DNA of 23,675 bases from Candidatus Helarchaeota archaeon (GTDB lineage Archaea > Asgardarchaeota > Lokiarchaeia > Helarchaeales > HEL-GB-A), in the NCBI GenBank assembly GCA_013375455.1, contig JABXJT010000073.1, positions 1-23,675 of the forward strand. The letters are read 5' to 3'. Position 1 is the stretch's first letter. Every line of letters starts with the position of its first letter. The position numbers were made by a program, and so were the translations under genes. The notes below the pieces were generated by a model. That model saw only the letters and a program-made list of their open reading frames with translations. It had not been told where the DNA came from and made no database searches. Of this stretch, positions 1 to 7,218 are shown in pieces.

Positions 1-1193
1 GCTGGGATTCCGCCTATTGTCTGGATTTTTGCGAAGGCTTCAGCGTGTTTTGCAGCCCATTTATCAACTCCATCTATCACTTTAGGAAATCTAACAATCG
101 GACAATGGGCCTCCGTGGTTAACGATTGGGTACCTGTTGGTATTCCGAATGTATTATGGTAGAAACTCCAATGTCCATCCATTTCATAATGGTATTTCGC
201 AAAGTTGCCATCCTCGATTTCTGGACCGAGTGGAGTTCCTTTATTTTTGGTTACAATGGCATCTAAGTTCTCCACGTTGGCTTCTAATTCTTGCTCCGAA
301 TAAGCTTCTGTTGTATAAAAAATGGCGGTCTTGTTCAATTTTTTCCAGGGAAAATAGGTGGGCGGGTTCATCGCGGCCATTCCCATTACAAAGTAATCAG
401 GAAAGTAGAAGCCATCATATAGTCCGAAGCCGCCCTTATTTAACCATTCAAGAAAAATGTTTACGCCATATTTCATGTTACTTCTTTTTAATGCAAATGT
501 TTTACCGGCATGGTAAGGCGGTTTTGGATAAATTCTTAGTGTAGCCTTTGTTTTTATGCCGTGAATTCCATTATCTCCAAGGAATAACCCGGAATAATCG
601 GCACCAAACCCATATCGACTGAAGGGATGTTCAATATACTTGCTAGCTAATGAACCCGTATTAATTATGGCGCCCTGGGGGAGAACTACTTCCAATCCAA
701 CAACGTGCCTACAACAAGACCCATATTTAGCACCGCCTCCACCGCCAACGGAGTTATGACTTAACCCACCACCAATGACCGCTGACATTCCAGATCCAGG
801 GCCCATACACCCCGTGTAAAAGCCTTTTTTGAACAGTTCCGTATTTAATTCTGCCCATGTAATGCCACACTCGGCAGTTACGACTTGATCCTCGATGTTG
901 ATGTCGATTATTTTTCGCATGCTGGTCATGTCAAGGACGATTCCCTTTCGATGTGAGACAGCGCCTGCCATGAGCCCAGCGCCTCCCCCACGCGGGACCA
1001 CCGGAACTTTTTCCTTATTCGCGATTTTTAGTATTTCAGATATCTCTTCGGGGGAGCTCGGCTGGATTACATAGTCGGGTATGCTTTGATATATGGGATC
1101 GGCGGATTTACTATAAGAATAATTAATGTACTCGTTATTTGAAACGTGGTCATTACCCACAATTGAACAGAGTTGATTATAAATAGATTCCAT
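1..1193 (-). CDS. FAD-binding oxidase, GlcD/VAO type (partial, N-terminal part)
   Basis: About 397 codons read from the ATG at 1193 to the window edge, so the C-terminus is missing. The protein is MESIYNQLCSIVG..., and residues 50-80 hold the FAD-binding PCMH signature PVVPRGGGAGLMAG. A Gly-rich loop follows with GGGLSHNSVGGGGG and AKYGS, and later LFLGDNGIHGI and TLRIYPKPP. These are hallmarks of the family of D-lactate/glycolate dehydrogenases and alkyldihydroxyacetone-phosphate synthase, soluble flavoproteins that oxidise 2-hydroxyacids or related substrates. The FAD domain and the start of the substrate-binding domain are present. The catalytic C-terminal part is outside the window, so the substrate cannot be assigned. 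A TATA-like box lies about 48 bases upstream of the ATG. I see no ferredoxin or Fe-S partner gene beside it. Confidence 0.9.
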   Translation of the reverse strand, partial: MESIYNQLCSIVGNDHVSNNEYINYSYSKSADPIYQSIPDYVIQPSSPEEISEILKIANKEKVPVVPRGGGAGLMAGAVSHRKGIVLDMTSMRKIIDINIEDQVVTAECGITWAELNTELFKKGFYTGCMGPGSGMSAVIGGGLSHNSVGGGGGAKYGSCCRHVVGLEVVLPQGAIINTGSLASKYIEHPFSRYGFGADYSGLFLGDNGIHGIKTKATLRIYPKPPYHAGKTFALKRSNMKYGVNIFLEWLNKGGFGLYDGFYFPDYFVMGMAAMNPPTYFPWKKLNKTAIFYTTEAYSEQELEANVENLDAIVTKNKGTPLGPEIEDGNFAKYHYEMDGHWSFYHNTFGIPTGTQSLTTEAHCPIVRFPKVIDGVDKWAAKHAEAFAKIQTIGGIP

Positions 1194-1240
1194 TTGAGAT
1201 CACTTTAATTATCACTTCATGTACCAATAATAATCCTAAC

Positions 1241-1248
1241 TTATAAAG
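1241..1248 (-). promoter_or_regulatory. TATA box for the FAD oxidase
   Basis: Read on the minus strand this is CTTTATAA, in the otherwise featureless AT-rich spacer. Transcription would start about 25 bases downstream, near 1218, leaving a leader of about 25 bases before the ATG at 1193. The placement fits an archaeal TBP site. It is inferred from sequence and spacing only. Confidence 0.45.
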
Positions 1249-1492
1249 CAGAATTTTCAAAAAACTTTTCTCTTAGAATCTTTAAATATTGTCTTGATAT
1301 ATGCGGATTTTGAGGTAGGAAAATTCAAAGATGTAAAAAAGAATGATTTTTGTTTAAAAGCCATAAAGTCATAGTAATTCCCCTCAATAATTTCTGTTAA
1401 AAAGAATAAATTCCAATGATAATTAAGTTTTTATTAAGTGACCAGAAGTTTGAAAGCTTGGGTTTAATGTATTTTTTCTTTATTCGCCAATT
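1249..1492. other. AT-rich spacer without a convincing gene
   Basis: Together with the oxidase promoter just before it, this fills the roughly 300 bases between the FAD oxidase start and the transposon right end. It is AT-rich. One short open frame on the plus strand (about 44 codons, ending near 1371) lacks a normal start codon and any Shine-Dalgarno. If TnpB takes its guide from the sequence beyond the element's end, that guide would come from roughly 1473-1492, read on the minus strand. Confidence 0.5.
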
Positions 1493-1640
1493 TTGAACTA
1501 CCACTGCCTAAAGGCAGGTGGATTCCTCCTTCCTTGACCACTGCCTGCCGAAACAGGGCTTACACGATCTCCAGAGGCGTGACTTCCCGTAGTCCCTACG
1601 GTAGTATCATTATTAATGATCGTAATACCTTGGTCGTGAA
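1493..1640 (-). ncRNA. probable omega-RNA (reRNA) scaffold at the right end
   Basis: In characterised TnpB systems the guide RNA is transcribed across the 3' end of tnpB and ends in flanking DNA that serves as guide. Here the 3' end of tnpB is notably GC-rich and structured compared with its surroundings. It contains a perfect 6-bp hairpin at 1587-1601 (CCGTAG, loop TCC, CTACGG) and the right-end hairpin at 1501-1521. A repeated CCACTGCCT motif occurs at 1501 and near 1540. The 5' limit is a guess. The guide would be the minus-strand sequence immediately below 1493. Confidence 0.5.
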
Positions 1641-2766
1641 GAATTTGTAATCCTTCTTCTTTGATATTAGTTGAAGCGTTCACATCTCGATCGTGCGTTG
1701 CCCCGCATAGACACGTCCAAGTCTGCTCACCCAGTTGCAGGGCATTGTTTATCTGACCACACGCCGAGCAGAGTTTACTGGAAGGAAAAAATCGGTCAAC
1801 TAAAATGAGATGTTTGCCTTTCCACTCCATCTTGTACCTTAAATATGAGAGGAATTGATACCAAGAGAAATCCAAGGTCACGGATTTGGACAATCCCGAA
1901 TTGAACTGTTGCATCCCTTGAATATTCAAATCCTCTAAGATGATCGCGTCAAATTGGTTACTTAACGAATAGGTGAGTTTATGTGTCCAATCCATCTTTT
2001 GATTCTGGATTCTCTCATAGAACCTTGCTAATCTCAATCGAGCTTTCTCTCGATTCTGTGAACCTTTTTGTTTTCGGGATACTAGCTTGTGTAACCGTTT
2101 CAATTTGCGTTCTTGGGTTCGATAAAAGCGGGGATTTTTTAATTCCGCAGTTTCACTAATGAGAAAGTTCGGGGCTGACATATCAAACGCTTCAATCTTG
2201 TGAAATTGAATAGCAGTAAGGGGTTGTACATCGATCTCTACCTCAACGATGATTGCCACGAAATATTTATTCGTTCTCGTCTTACTGACGGTTACGTGCT
2301 TAATCGGATGGATTGGTTCTCTGCCATCTCGATATTTCACCCACCCCACTTTCGGGAGTTTGATTCGCTTTGTTGTTTGATCGATTCGAATGTTGTTGTT
2401 GATGTTATAAGTCGTGTAAGTTTGCTTCTGCTTCTTCGATCTGAATTTGGGATAACCAATTTTCTTCCCTTCACGAATGCCGCGAAAGAAGTTCTGAAAC
2501 GCTTGGAGGAGGTTGCGGGTTTCCGATTGGAGAGCTTTAGAATCTACTTCGCTTAGGAAGGGAAACTCCTGTTTATACTGCCTTTCAGTCTTGTATTTAT
2601 GGGTATATAATTGTTCCTTATCATCTTTGAGCTCTTCACGAACAGCTTTTCGTTCTTCCAGCATTTTATTGTGGAGAAACCGACAACAGCCGAATGTCTT
2701 GTTGAGGAGCTCCTGCTGTTGCTGGTTCGGGTAGATTCTGAGCTTCAACCCTTGATTTATCTTCAT
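1498..2766 (-). CDS. tnpB: TnpB RNA-guided nuclease (IS605 OrfB family)
   Basis: A protein of 422 residues starting MKINQGLKLRIYPNQQQQ, the typical TnpB N-terminus. An open frame continues 56 codons further upstream, but that part runs into the left-end hairpin and matches nothing. The RuvC residues are present: Asp in AFDMSAPNFLIS (about 195), Glu in IILEDLNIQGM (about 278) and Asp in DRDVNAS. The zinc ribbon is CSAC...WTCLCG, with CxC rather than CxxC in the second half. The usual Gly after the first catalytic Asp-Met is Ser. TnpB proteins are RNA-guided DNA nucleases that help IS200/IS605 elements persist. The last 35-40 residues are low in conserved character and are encoded by the structured right-end DNA. 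All catalytic residues are intact, so the nuclease is probably active. Confidence 0.92.
   Translation of the reverse strand: MKINQGLKLRIYPNQQQQELLNKTFGCCRFLHNKMLEERKAVREELKDDKEQLYTHKYKTERQYKQEFPFLSEVDSKALQSETRNLLQAFQNFFRGIREGKKIGYPKFRSKKQKQTYTTYNINNNIRIDQTTKRIKLPKVGWVKYRDGREPIHPIKHVTVSKTRTNKYFVAIIVEVEIDVQPLTAIQFHKIEAFDMSAPNFLISETAELKNPRFYRTQERKLKRLHKLVSRKQKGSQNREKARLRLARFYERIQNQKMDWTHKLTYSLSNQFDAIILEDLNIQGMQQFNSGLSKSVTLDFSWYQFLSYLRYKMEWKGKHLILVDRFFPSSKLCSACGQINNALQLGEQTWTCLCGATHDRDVNASTNIKEEGLQILHDQGITIINNDTTVGTTGSHASGDRVSPVSAGSGQGRRNPPAFRQW
1501..1521. repeat. right-end hairpin of the IS605-type element
   Basis: CCACTGCC and GGCAGGTGG pair around a TAAA loop with one bulged G. It is related to the left-end hairpin, and the tnpB stop codon sits immediately outside it. 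Confidence 0.8.
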
Positions 2767-2907
2767 TTTTACCTTAGACCAACAACGGTTTCTTATATCA
2801 TTATTAGTCTGGGTTCTATAAAAGCAAGAGAGATGCCTGAATGTATTATAGGTAGCAAAAGGAAAAATGCTAACATTCAATTGAGATACACTGTACTCTT
2901 GATCCAT

Positions 2908-2927
2908 CCACTCCCTAAAGGGAGTGG
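2908..2927. repeat. left-end hairpin of the IS605-type element
   Basis: Perfect inverted repeat with 8-bp arms CCACTCCC and GGGAGTGG around loop TAAA. It is the counterpart of the hairpin at 1501-1521 and marks the left end. Confidence 0.85.
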
Positions 2928-2944
2928 CTTTCAATTAAGGTAAA

Positions 2945-3796
2945 TTATGAGTTTAATGGAATTTCTTTTAGTGTATATTCGGGTCCTTCTTCTAAATATT
3001 TCATAGCATATTTAATGTAGGGTACATAAGCTATAGTTTTATCTTTATAGCGCGGTTCGTATTCCTTCAAAAGATTAAACCCATGAATATCTAAGACCGT
3101 GGGACTACTGCTGGCGAAGAGGTACCCTACGTTGATTGGTACCCCACCATGGCGGAGTTCATTGGCATGGATTAGTGGTTGCACCGCATCCATGATAGTA
3201 AGATGCGTGGGGGAATTCTCTTGCTTCATTAAAAACCAATTTGCTTCTGCAATCATCTTCCAACGGTTTTTGATTATTATCATGTGCATCTTAATCCGTT
3301 CCCAGTTAGTAAAATACCCAACCACCATTTTCAAGGCCCCTGTCATGCGTAATTCCCAATGGCGATGCGTTTTAAGATTGGGGAGTGAAATGATGGAATC
3401 TGCTTGGAACGGAATTAGAGACATTTTAATCTTGAATCCTCGTGGGGACTTGAATTTTTTCCGGGGATGTTTGTGGAGATTGAGAAATTTAATGTCATGC
3501 TTTTTACAAATGCGAATTATAGTTGTATCTTGCACTTTTTCTGTCTTTACATCCACTGCATGTGCATCACCACAGATGATTTCAAGCCCTCGGTCTTGGA
3601 GATGCGTTATGACGGTTTCCAATATTTCAGGATTAGTTGTTGTTGGGTAATCTTCATAAGAAACCATATTCGGCTTGATGAACACCTTTCCATTAATCTG
3701 GTCTTTATACGTTTCTAGAATTTTTAACGTGAATTCCTTTCGCTTCTCCTTTCCTTCTTCAAATTTTGCATGATATATGGTTTCAGGCATCTCCAT
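2945..3796 (-). CDS. DUF362-family protein
   Basis: A protein of 283 residues starting MEMPETIYHAKFEEG from the ATG at 3796. A TTG one codon upstream and an ATG two codons downstream are alternatives. DUF362 hallmarks are visible: VFIKPNMVSYED near residue 40, SIISLPNLKTHRHWELRMTGALK near 140, MDAVQPLIHANELRHGG near 200 and ASSSPTVLDIHGFNLL near 230. The family is widespread in archaea and anaerobic bacteria and has no firmly established reaction. Some members carry an extra ferredoxin-like 4Fe-4S domain, which this one lacks. No signal peptide or membrane segment is present, so it is probably cytosolic. Its neighbour across the transposon, the FAD oxidase, is on the same strand, but a functional link is only a guess. 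A TATA-like box lies upstream at 3841-3850. Confidence 0.82.
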   Translation of the reverse strand: MEMPETIYHAKFEEGKEKRKEFTLKILETYKDQINGKVFIKPNMVSYEDYPTTTNPEILETVITHLQDRGLEIICGDAHAVDVKTEKVQDTTIIRICKKHDIKFLNLHKHPRKKFKSPRGFKIKMSLIPFQADSIISLPNLKTHRHWELRMTGALKMVVGYFTNWERIKMHMIIIKNRWKMIAEANWFLMKQENSPTHLTIMDAVQPLIHANELRHGGVPINVGYLFASSSPTVLDIHGFNLLKEYEPRYKDKTIAYVPYIKYAMKYLEEGPEYTLKEIPLNS

Positions 3797-3840
3797 CAAC
3801 TTAAATCTGGACTAAAAGACAAATAACTTTGGTAAAAGAA

Positions 3841-3850
3841 ATTAATAAAT
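3841..3850 (-). promoter_or_regulatory. TATA-like box for the DUF362 gene
   Basis: ATTTATTAAT on the minus strand, about 45 bases before the ATG at 3796. The spacing fits an archaeal promoter with a leader of about 20 bases. The match is weak. No equally good box was seen for the divergent plus-strand gene at 3925. Confidence 0.3.
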
Positions 3851-3924
3851 GGATTTCGCTTTATCAAGATCAACAAAAAAAAGAATTCAAATTGAACAAT
3901 AAGTGAAAAAATGTTCTGATCAAA

Positions 3925-5847
3925 GTGAATGGATTAAAAAAATATGGATATATTATATCTCTCACGGGAGAGGCATTAATTGTCATACAATCAATAATAT
4001 TTTTCAGTCAATTGTTCCTATACAGATTTCTTTTAGAGATGACAAATTTTGAAGGTGCGGTTTTTTTACCTCTAATTTCAATACCCATCTTTTTAATGAC
4101 TGAATTTTTAATTTTAATAGTGGAGAGAAAAGCTATTAAATACCTTGACATAATATGCTATATCGCACTTCTTTGTTTAACTTCTATCACCCTGTATTTA
4201 GGGGGGGGATGGTATATTGGGATAATTTTTGTAATAATTGGAGTACTTCTCCGTGTTGCTGCAAAAACTTGGCAGAATAAAGTGAAATTTAAGAAAAAAC
4301 GTGCTATTTTTCTTCTTATTATTTTGGTCATCATCCCATTTACCTCTCTTTTAATTCAAAGTGCTGTGAAGGTTAGGACTGCAAGAAATATACCAGTAGA
4401 AAGCATGGCAGGACCACCTCGTTATGATAATATTTTATACATGACACCCATTTTGGAGTATTTCACAGGGGTTCCAGCCCAGGATAATGCAGAGATAGAT
4501 TTTTTAAAAGCAACTATCGGGCCATCAGGAGATTATTACAAAATTGGTTTTTCAGTTTCGTGCTGGTATTCAGCAAATTTAATCAATAATAGTGGAATAT
4601 GGGATTTTGATCCCACTTGGTTATATTATAAATTGAATCGCTCTGTTGATACTAATACCCCAATTCTGTTGCACATGAATGGCGGAAATTGGGGTTCATG
4701 TGGAATGAGCAATGACATACTAAAAGAACTATGGGCAAACGATTCTAACTGTCAATATGATCAATTCGATAGAGTGCCTGAGATTCAAAATGATACTACA
4801 TGTCTAAGAGACCGCCTTTTTTCACTTCAAAAAGATACAGATTTTAATAAATATCGTGAAATTCATGTAAAACAAGCAGGAGCAATTCTTTCCAACTTTT
4901 CACAAAATTACCCAGATTTATTCGTGGGTTGTTCTTTAGATTCAGAGATTCATTTAGATTTCACCATTGCGGGGGATCTTTATTATGATTATAATCCAGC
5001 GGTCATTGGAGAATATCAGAGTTGGCTCGCTAGCCGATATACCTTGTCGGAATATAATTCAAAATTTGATAAATCTGAATCATCCTTTGGCACTATTGAT
5101 GCACCTCGCAACCCTGTTTTTGGAGACCCACTTTGGGAAGAATGGACTATTTTCAGGCATTATCTTGTGCAGCAAAATGTGGAGTTACAAGCAAAATGGT
5201 TGAATGAATCGGGAATTCCAAAGAATAAAATTTATTCACATCAAATATTCACAAAATCTGGTGATAAAAGCGCTAATTACGGGCGCTGTGATACATTGGA
5301 AACCGCAGCTACAAAATATGGAGTTGTTGGTGTCACAAGATATAATTATATTAATCCAGATAGATTTTGGGATATTTATGACTTGAATGGCACAAATTGG
5401 GGGATCTTTGAGTGGAATATATGGCATGATAGAGTTCAATCAGATTATCATTTATATTTAATCCAATTAAAGGCAATGTATCAGGCCGGAGTCCATGTAA
5501 TTTGTCCTAATGGCTGGTTTGAATTTGTTAATCCTAGATTAATGATCCGAAATAATACGATATTTCATAGAGCATTAGTAGATTTTGCCTACTTGGTGAA
5601 GGATGTCCCGCGAGGCACCGCACCTGATGGTTTTTTAAATTTTTTCGATTATCTGTATGTATATTTCATGAATTTCAACGAATTCCAATTAGATTTCCTA
5701 AGCATAACTGATTTTCTTGATTTCTTATTTAGTAAGCTATGGAGTATTAGTATTATTTCCACAATTTCAGTTATCAGCGTGATCACAATTGTGTTATATA
5801 ATAAGTATCAAGTTAAAAAACGCTTGAAGCCAAATACAGCAGATTGA
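3925..5847 (+). CDS. membrane-anchored extracellular glycoside-hydrolase-like protein
   Basis: A protein of 640 residues starting at a GTG; no in-frame ATG lies close by. The N-terminal 150 residues hold about five hydrophobic segments (near 9-33, 45-66, 74-92, 94-110 and 126-147). A large soluble domain follows (about 150-590), then one last membrane segment (about 607-626) and a short basic tail. The soluble domain has Asn-glycosylation sequons and is probably extracellular. Its run YNPAVIGEYQSWLASRY, LSEYNSKF, PLWEEWTIFRHYLVQQNVE resembles the GH42-like beta-galactosidase (clan GH-A) pattern. Glu341 in GCSLDSEIHLD and Glu496 in GIFEWNIWHD are candidate acid/base and nucleophile. This is a resemblance judged by eye, so the family and substrate are uncertain. 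The M28 peptidase gene follows after 13 bases, which suggests a shared transcript and a joint role at the cell surface. Confidence 0.6.
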   Translation: MNGLKKYGYIISLTGEALIVIQSIIFFSQLFLYRFLLEMTNFEGAVFLPLISIPIFLMTEFLILIVERKAIKYLDIICYIALLCLTSITLYLGGGWYIGIIFVIIGVLLRVAAKTWQNKVKFKKKRAIFLLIILVIIPFTSLLIQSAVKVRTARNIPVESMAGPPRYDNILYMTPILEYFTGVPAQDNAEIDFLKATIGPSGDYYKIGFSVSCWYSANLINNSGIWDFDPTWLYYKLNRSVDTNTPILLHMNGGNWGSCGMSNDILKELWANDSNCQYDQFDRVPEIQNDTTCLRDRLFSLQKDTDFNKYREIHVKQAGAILSNFSQNYPDLFVGCSLDSEIHLDFTIAGDLYYDYNPAVIGEYQSWLASRYTLSEYNSKFDKSESSFGTIDAPRNPVFGDPLWEEWTIFRHYLVQQNVELQAKWLNESGIPKNKIYSHQIFTKSGDKSANYGRCDTLETAATKYGVVGVTRYNYINPDRFWDIYDLNGTNWGIFEWNIWHDRVQSDYHLYLIQLKAMYQAGVHVICPNGWFEFVNPRLMIRNNTIFHRALVDFAYLVKDVPRGTAPDGFLNFFDYLYVYFMNFNEFQLDFLSITDFLDFLFSKLWSISIISTISVISVITIVLYNKYQVKKRLKPNTAD

Positions 5848-5860
5848 AAGAAGGCATTTA

Positions 5861-7114
5861 ATGGGCGAGGAGAGCAAAGTCAAAGAATACATGCGTTTCG
5901 TCATTCAAGATATTTGTGAATGCATAGGACCTCGCCCACCTTGCAGCCCAGAGGAAGCAGAATGTGCTCAATATTTAAAAGAAAGACTTGGGGAACTTGT
6001 TGATGAGGCCCAGATTGAAGAATTTATCTGTCATCCAGGATCGTATCGTGCTCAATTTCGACTGCCCATGCTTAGCATCATGTGTGTAACCCTTTTCTAT
6101 TGGCTATACTTCCTTTTTCAGAATGCTCTTTTTTTGATCATTCCGTTATGCATTCTCATCGCAGCTGTTATCATCATTCAAACCAATATCATGCTAAATG
6201 TCGAATTCATTGATCCACTATTTAAAAAAGAACGATCCACGAACGTGGTTGGAAAATTATATCCAGAGGGAGAGGTTGAACGGAGAATAGTCATCGGGGG
6301 GCATCACGATTCAAACTGGGAATTCCCAATACTCAGAAAAAGTTGGAAGCTCTTTGGACTACTCATGGCATTGCCCATCATATTAAACTATTTTTTACTT
6401 GCAGCCTTCGTCCTAAAATTAATTCTCCATTCGCTTTCGAATCCATACCTATTCTTCCTGGAACTAGATTTAACGTTTCTCATTTTCCTCACCGCATTCA
6501 TTCCTTTCTTGATTTATGGAATATTTAATACCGTTTCAGATAGACCCGTTATGGGGGCAAATGATAATTTGACGTCGCTCGCGGTCATTCTCGCTTTAGC
6601 CGCCCATCTTAAAAAGACAAGATTAAAAAATACAGAAATTTGGCTTGTTTCCCATGGATGTGAAGAAATAGGGGATCGGGGAAGTAAGAGATTTTCAAGA
6701 AAACATCTTGATAAATTAATTGATGCAATAGTCATCAACATTGATATGATCGGTGGAAAAAACACTCAACTACGTTTTATAACCTCCGAACTGGTGTTCA
6801 CAAAGTTATCCAGTGAAATTGCTGATGAGTTAGCGAAAATCGCTAAAGGATTGAGCATTCCCCATCAGAAGAAGATGATTGGAGCTTATACTGATTCTTT
6901 TGCGTACGCTCAAAATAAGATCCAAAGCTGCTCTATTGTAGGATTCCCCGAAAAGGGAGTTCCCTCTCATTATCACACTCGTGAGGATACCATCGAAAAC
7001 CTTGAGTTTGATAATCTTTGGGATTGTTTTCAAATCCTCCTTAAATTCATTGATAAAGTTGAGAATGAAGAGACTTTTATCCTAAAAAAAAGTCTTGTTA
7101 TCAAACAACAATGA
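5861..7114 (+). CDS. membrane-embedded M28-family zinc peptidase
   Basis: A protein of 417 residues beginning MGEESKVKEYMRFV. The co-catalytic di-zinc ligand set of M28 aminopeptidases is complete: His148/Asp150 in IGGHHDSN, Asp235 in GANDN, Glu268/Glu269 in GCEEIGDRGS, Asp295 in NIDMIGG and His372 in SHYHTREDTIEN. Unusually, hydrophobic segments interrupt the domain: about 71-108 before it, and about 162-190 and 198-222 inserted between the HxD and GANDN motifs. The enzyme is therefore probably anchored in the membrane with its active site at the surface, although it has no cleavable signal peptide. An SD-like GAAGG sits 8 bases before the ATG, and the gene follows the glycoside-hydrolase-like gene by 13 bases. 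The family releases N-terminal residues or trims small peptides; the actual substrate is unknown. Confidence 0.88.
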   Translation: MGEESKVKEYMRFVIQDICECIGPRPPCSPEEAECAQYLKERLGELVDEAQIEEFICHPGSYRAQFRLPMLSIMCVTLFYWLYFLFQNALFLIIPLCILIAAVIIIQTNIMLNVEFIDPLFKKERSTNVVGKLYPEGEVERRIVIGGHHDSNWEFPILRKSWKLFGLLMALPIILNYFLLAAFVLKLILHSLSNPYLFFLELDLTFLIFLTAFIPFLIYGIFNTVSDRPVMGANDNLTSLAVILALAAHLKKTRLKNTEIWLVSHGCEEIGDRGSKRFSRKHLDKLIDAIVINIDMIGGKNTQLRFITSELVFTKLSSEIADELAKIAKGLSIPHQKKMIGAYTDSFAYAQNKIQSCSIVGFPEKGVPSHYHTREDTIENLEFDNLWDCFQILLKFIDKVENEETFILKKSLVIKQQ

Positions 7115-7174
7115 TTGATTAAAGTTAAAAGCAATAATGCCATAACCGAATACATTAGTGCCTTTTAGTTTTCA

Positions 7175-7182
7175 TATAAAAG
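7175..7182 (+). promoter_or_regulatory. TATA box for the first Ig-repeat surface protein
   Basis: TATAAAAG, 37 bases before the ATG at 7219. Transcription would begin near 7202, giving a leader of about 17 bases that still includes a GAGG Shine-Dalgarno at 7208-7211. It separates this gene from the upstream peptidase unit. Confidence 0.6.
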
Positions 7183-7218
7183 TAAAGATTGAGTAAAAAA
7201 TTTAAATGAGGATTCAAC

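Larger units (their letters stand above)
1493..2934 (-). mobile_element. IS200/IS605-family element, tnpB only
   Basis: The tnpB gene is bracketed by a hairpin at each end, the arrangement known for IS200/IS605 elements. The left-end hairpin (2908-2927) is a perfect 8-bp stem, CCACTCCC and GGGAGTGG, with loop TAAA. The right-end hairpin (1501-1521) is related but imperfect: CCACTGCC, TAAA, GGCAGGTGG. On the minus strand the right end finishes TAGTTCAA, and TCAA is the right-end cleavage tetranucleotide known from IS608. There are no long inverted repeats and no target duplication, as expected. No tnpA (Y1 transposase) is present, so movement would need one in trans. The left boundary is uncertain: TTAA at 2935-2938 or TTAC slightly further out could be the target motif. 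The element lies about 10 bases past the DUF362 stop codon. Confidence 0.85.

Noticed and set aside
137..544. 135-codon plus-strand open frame opposite the FAD oxidase
   Set aside because: Lies antisense to a clear FAD-binding oxidase and shows no family features.
1240..1371. Possible small gene or gene relic in the spacer before the transposon
   Set aside because: The plus-strand frame ends with a fairly protein-like stretch (DFEVGKFKDVKKNDF) but has no ATG/GTG start or Shine-Dalgarno and is very AT-rich. Chance is the simpler explanation.
2767..2934. N-terminal 56-codon extension of the tnpB frame
   Set aside because: It is the translation of the left-end DNA up to and into the hairpin. 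Family members begin at the MKINQGLKLRIYPN position.
3099..3650. 183-codon plus-strand open frame opposite the DUF362 gene
   Set aside because: Antisense shadow of a well-supported family member; no recognisable motifs.
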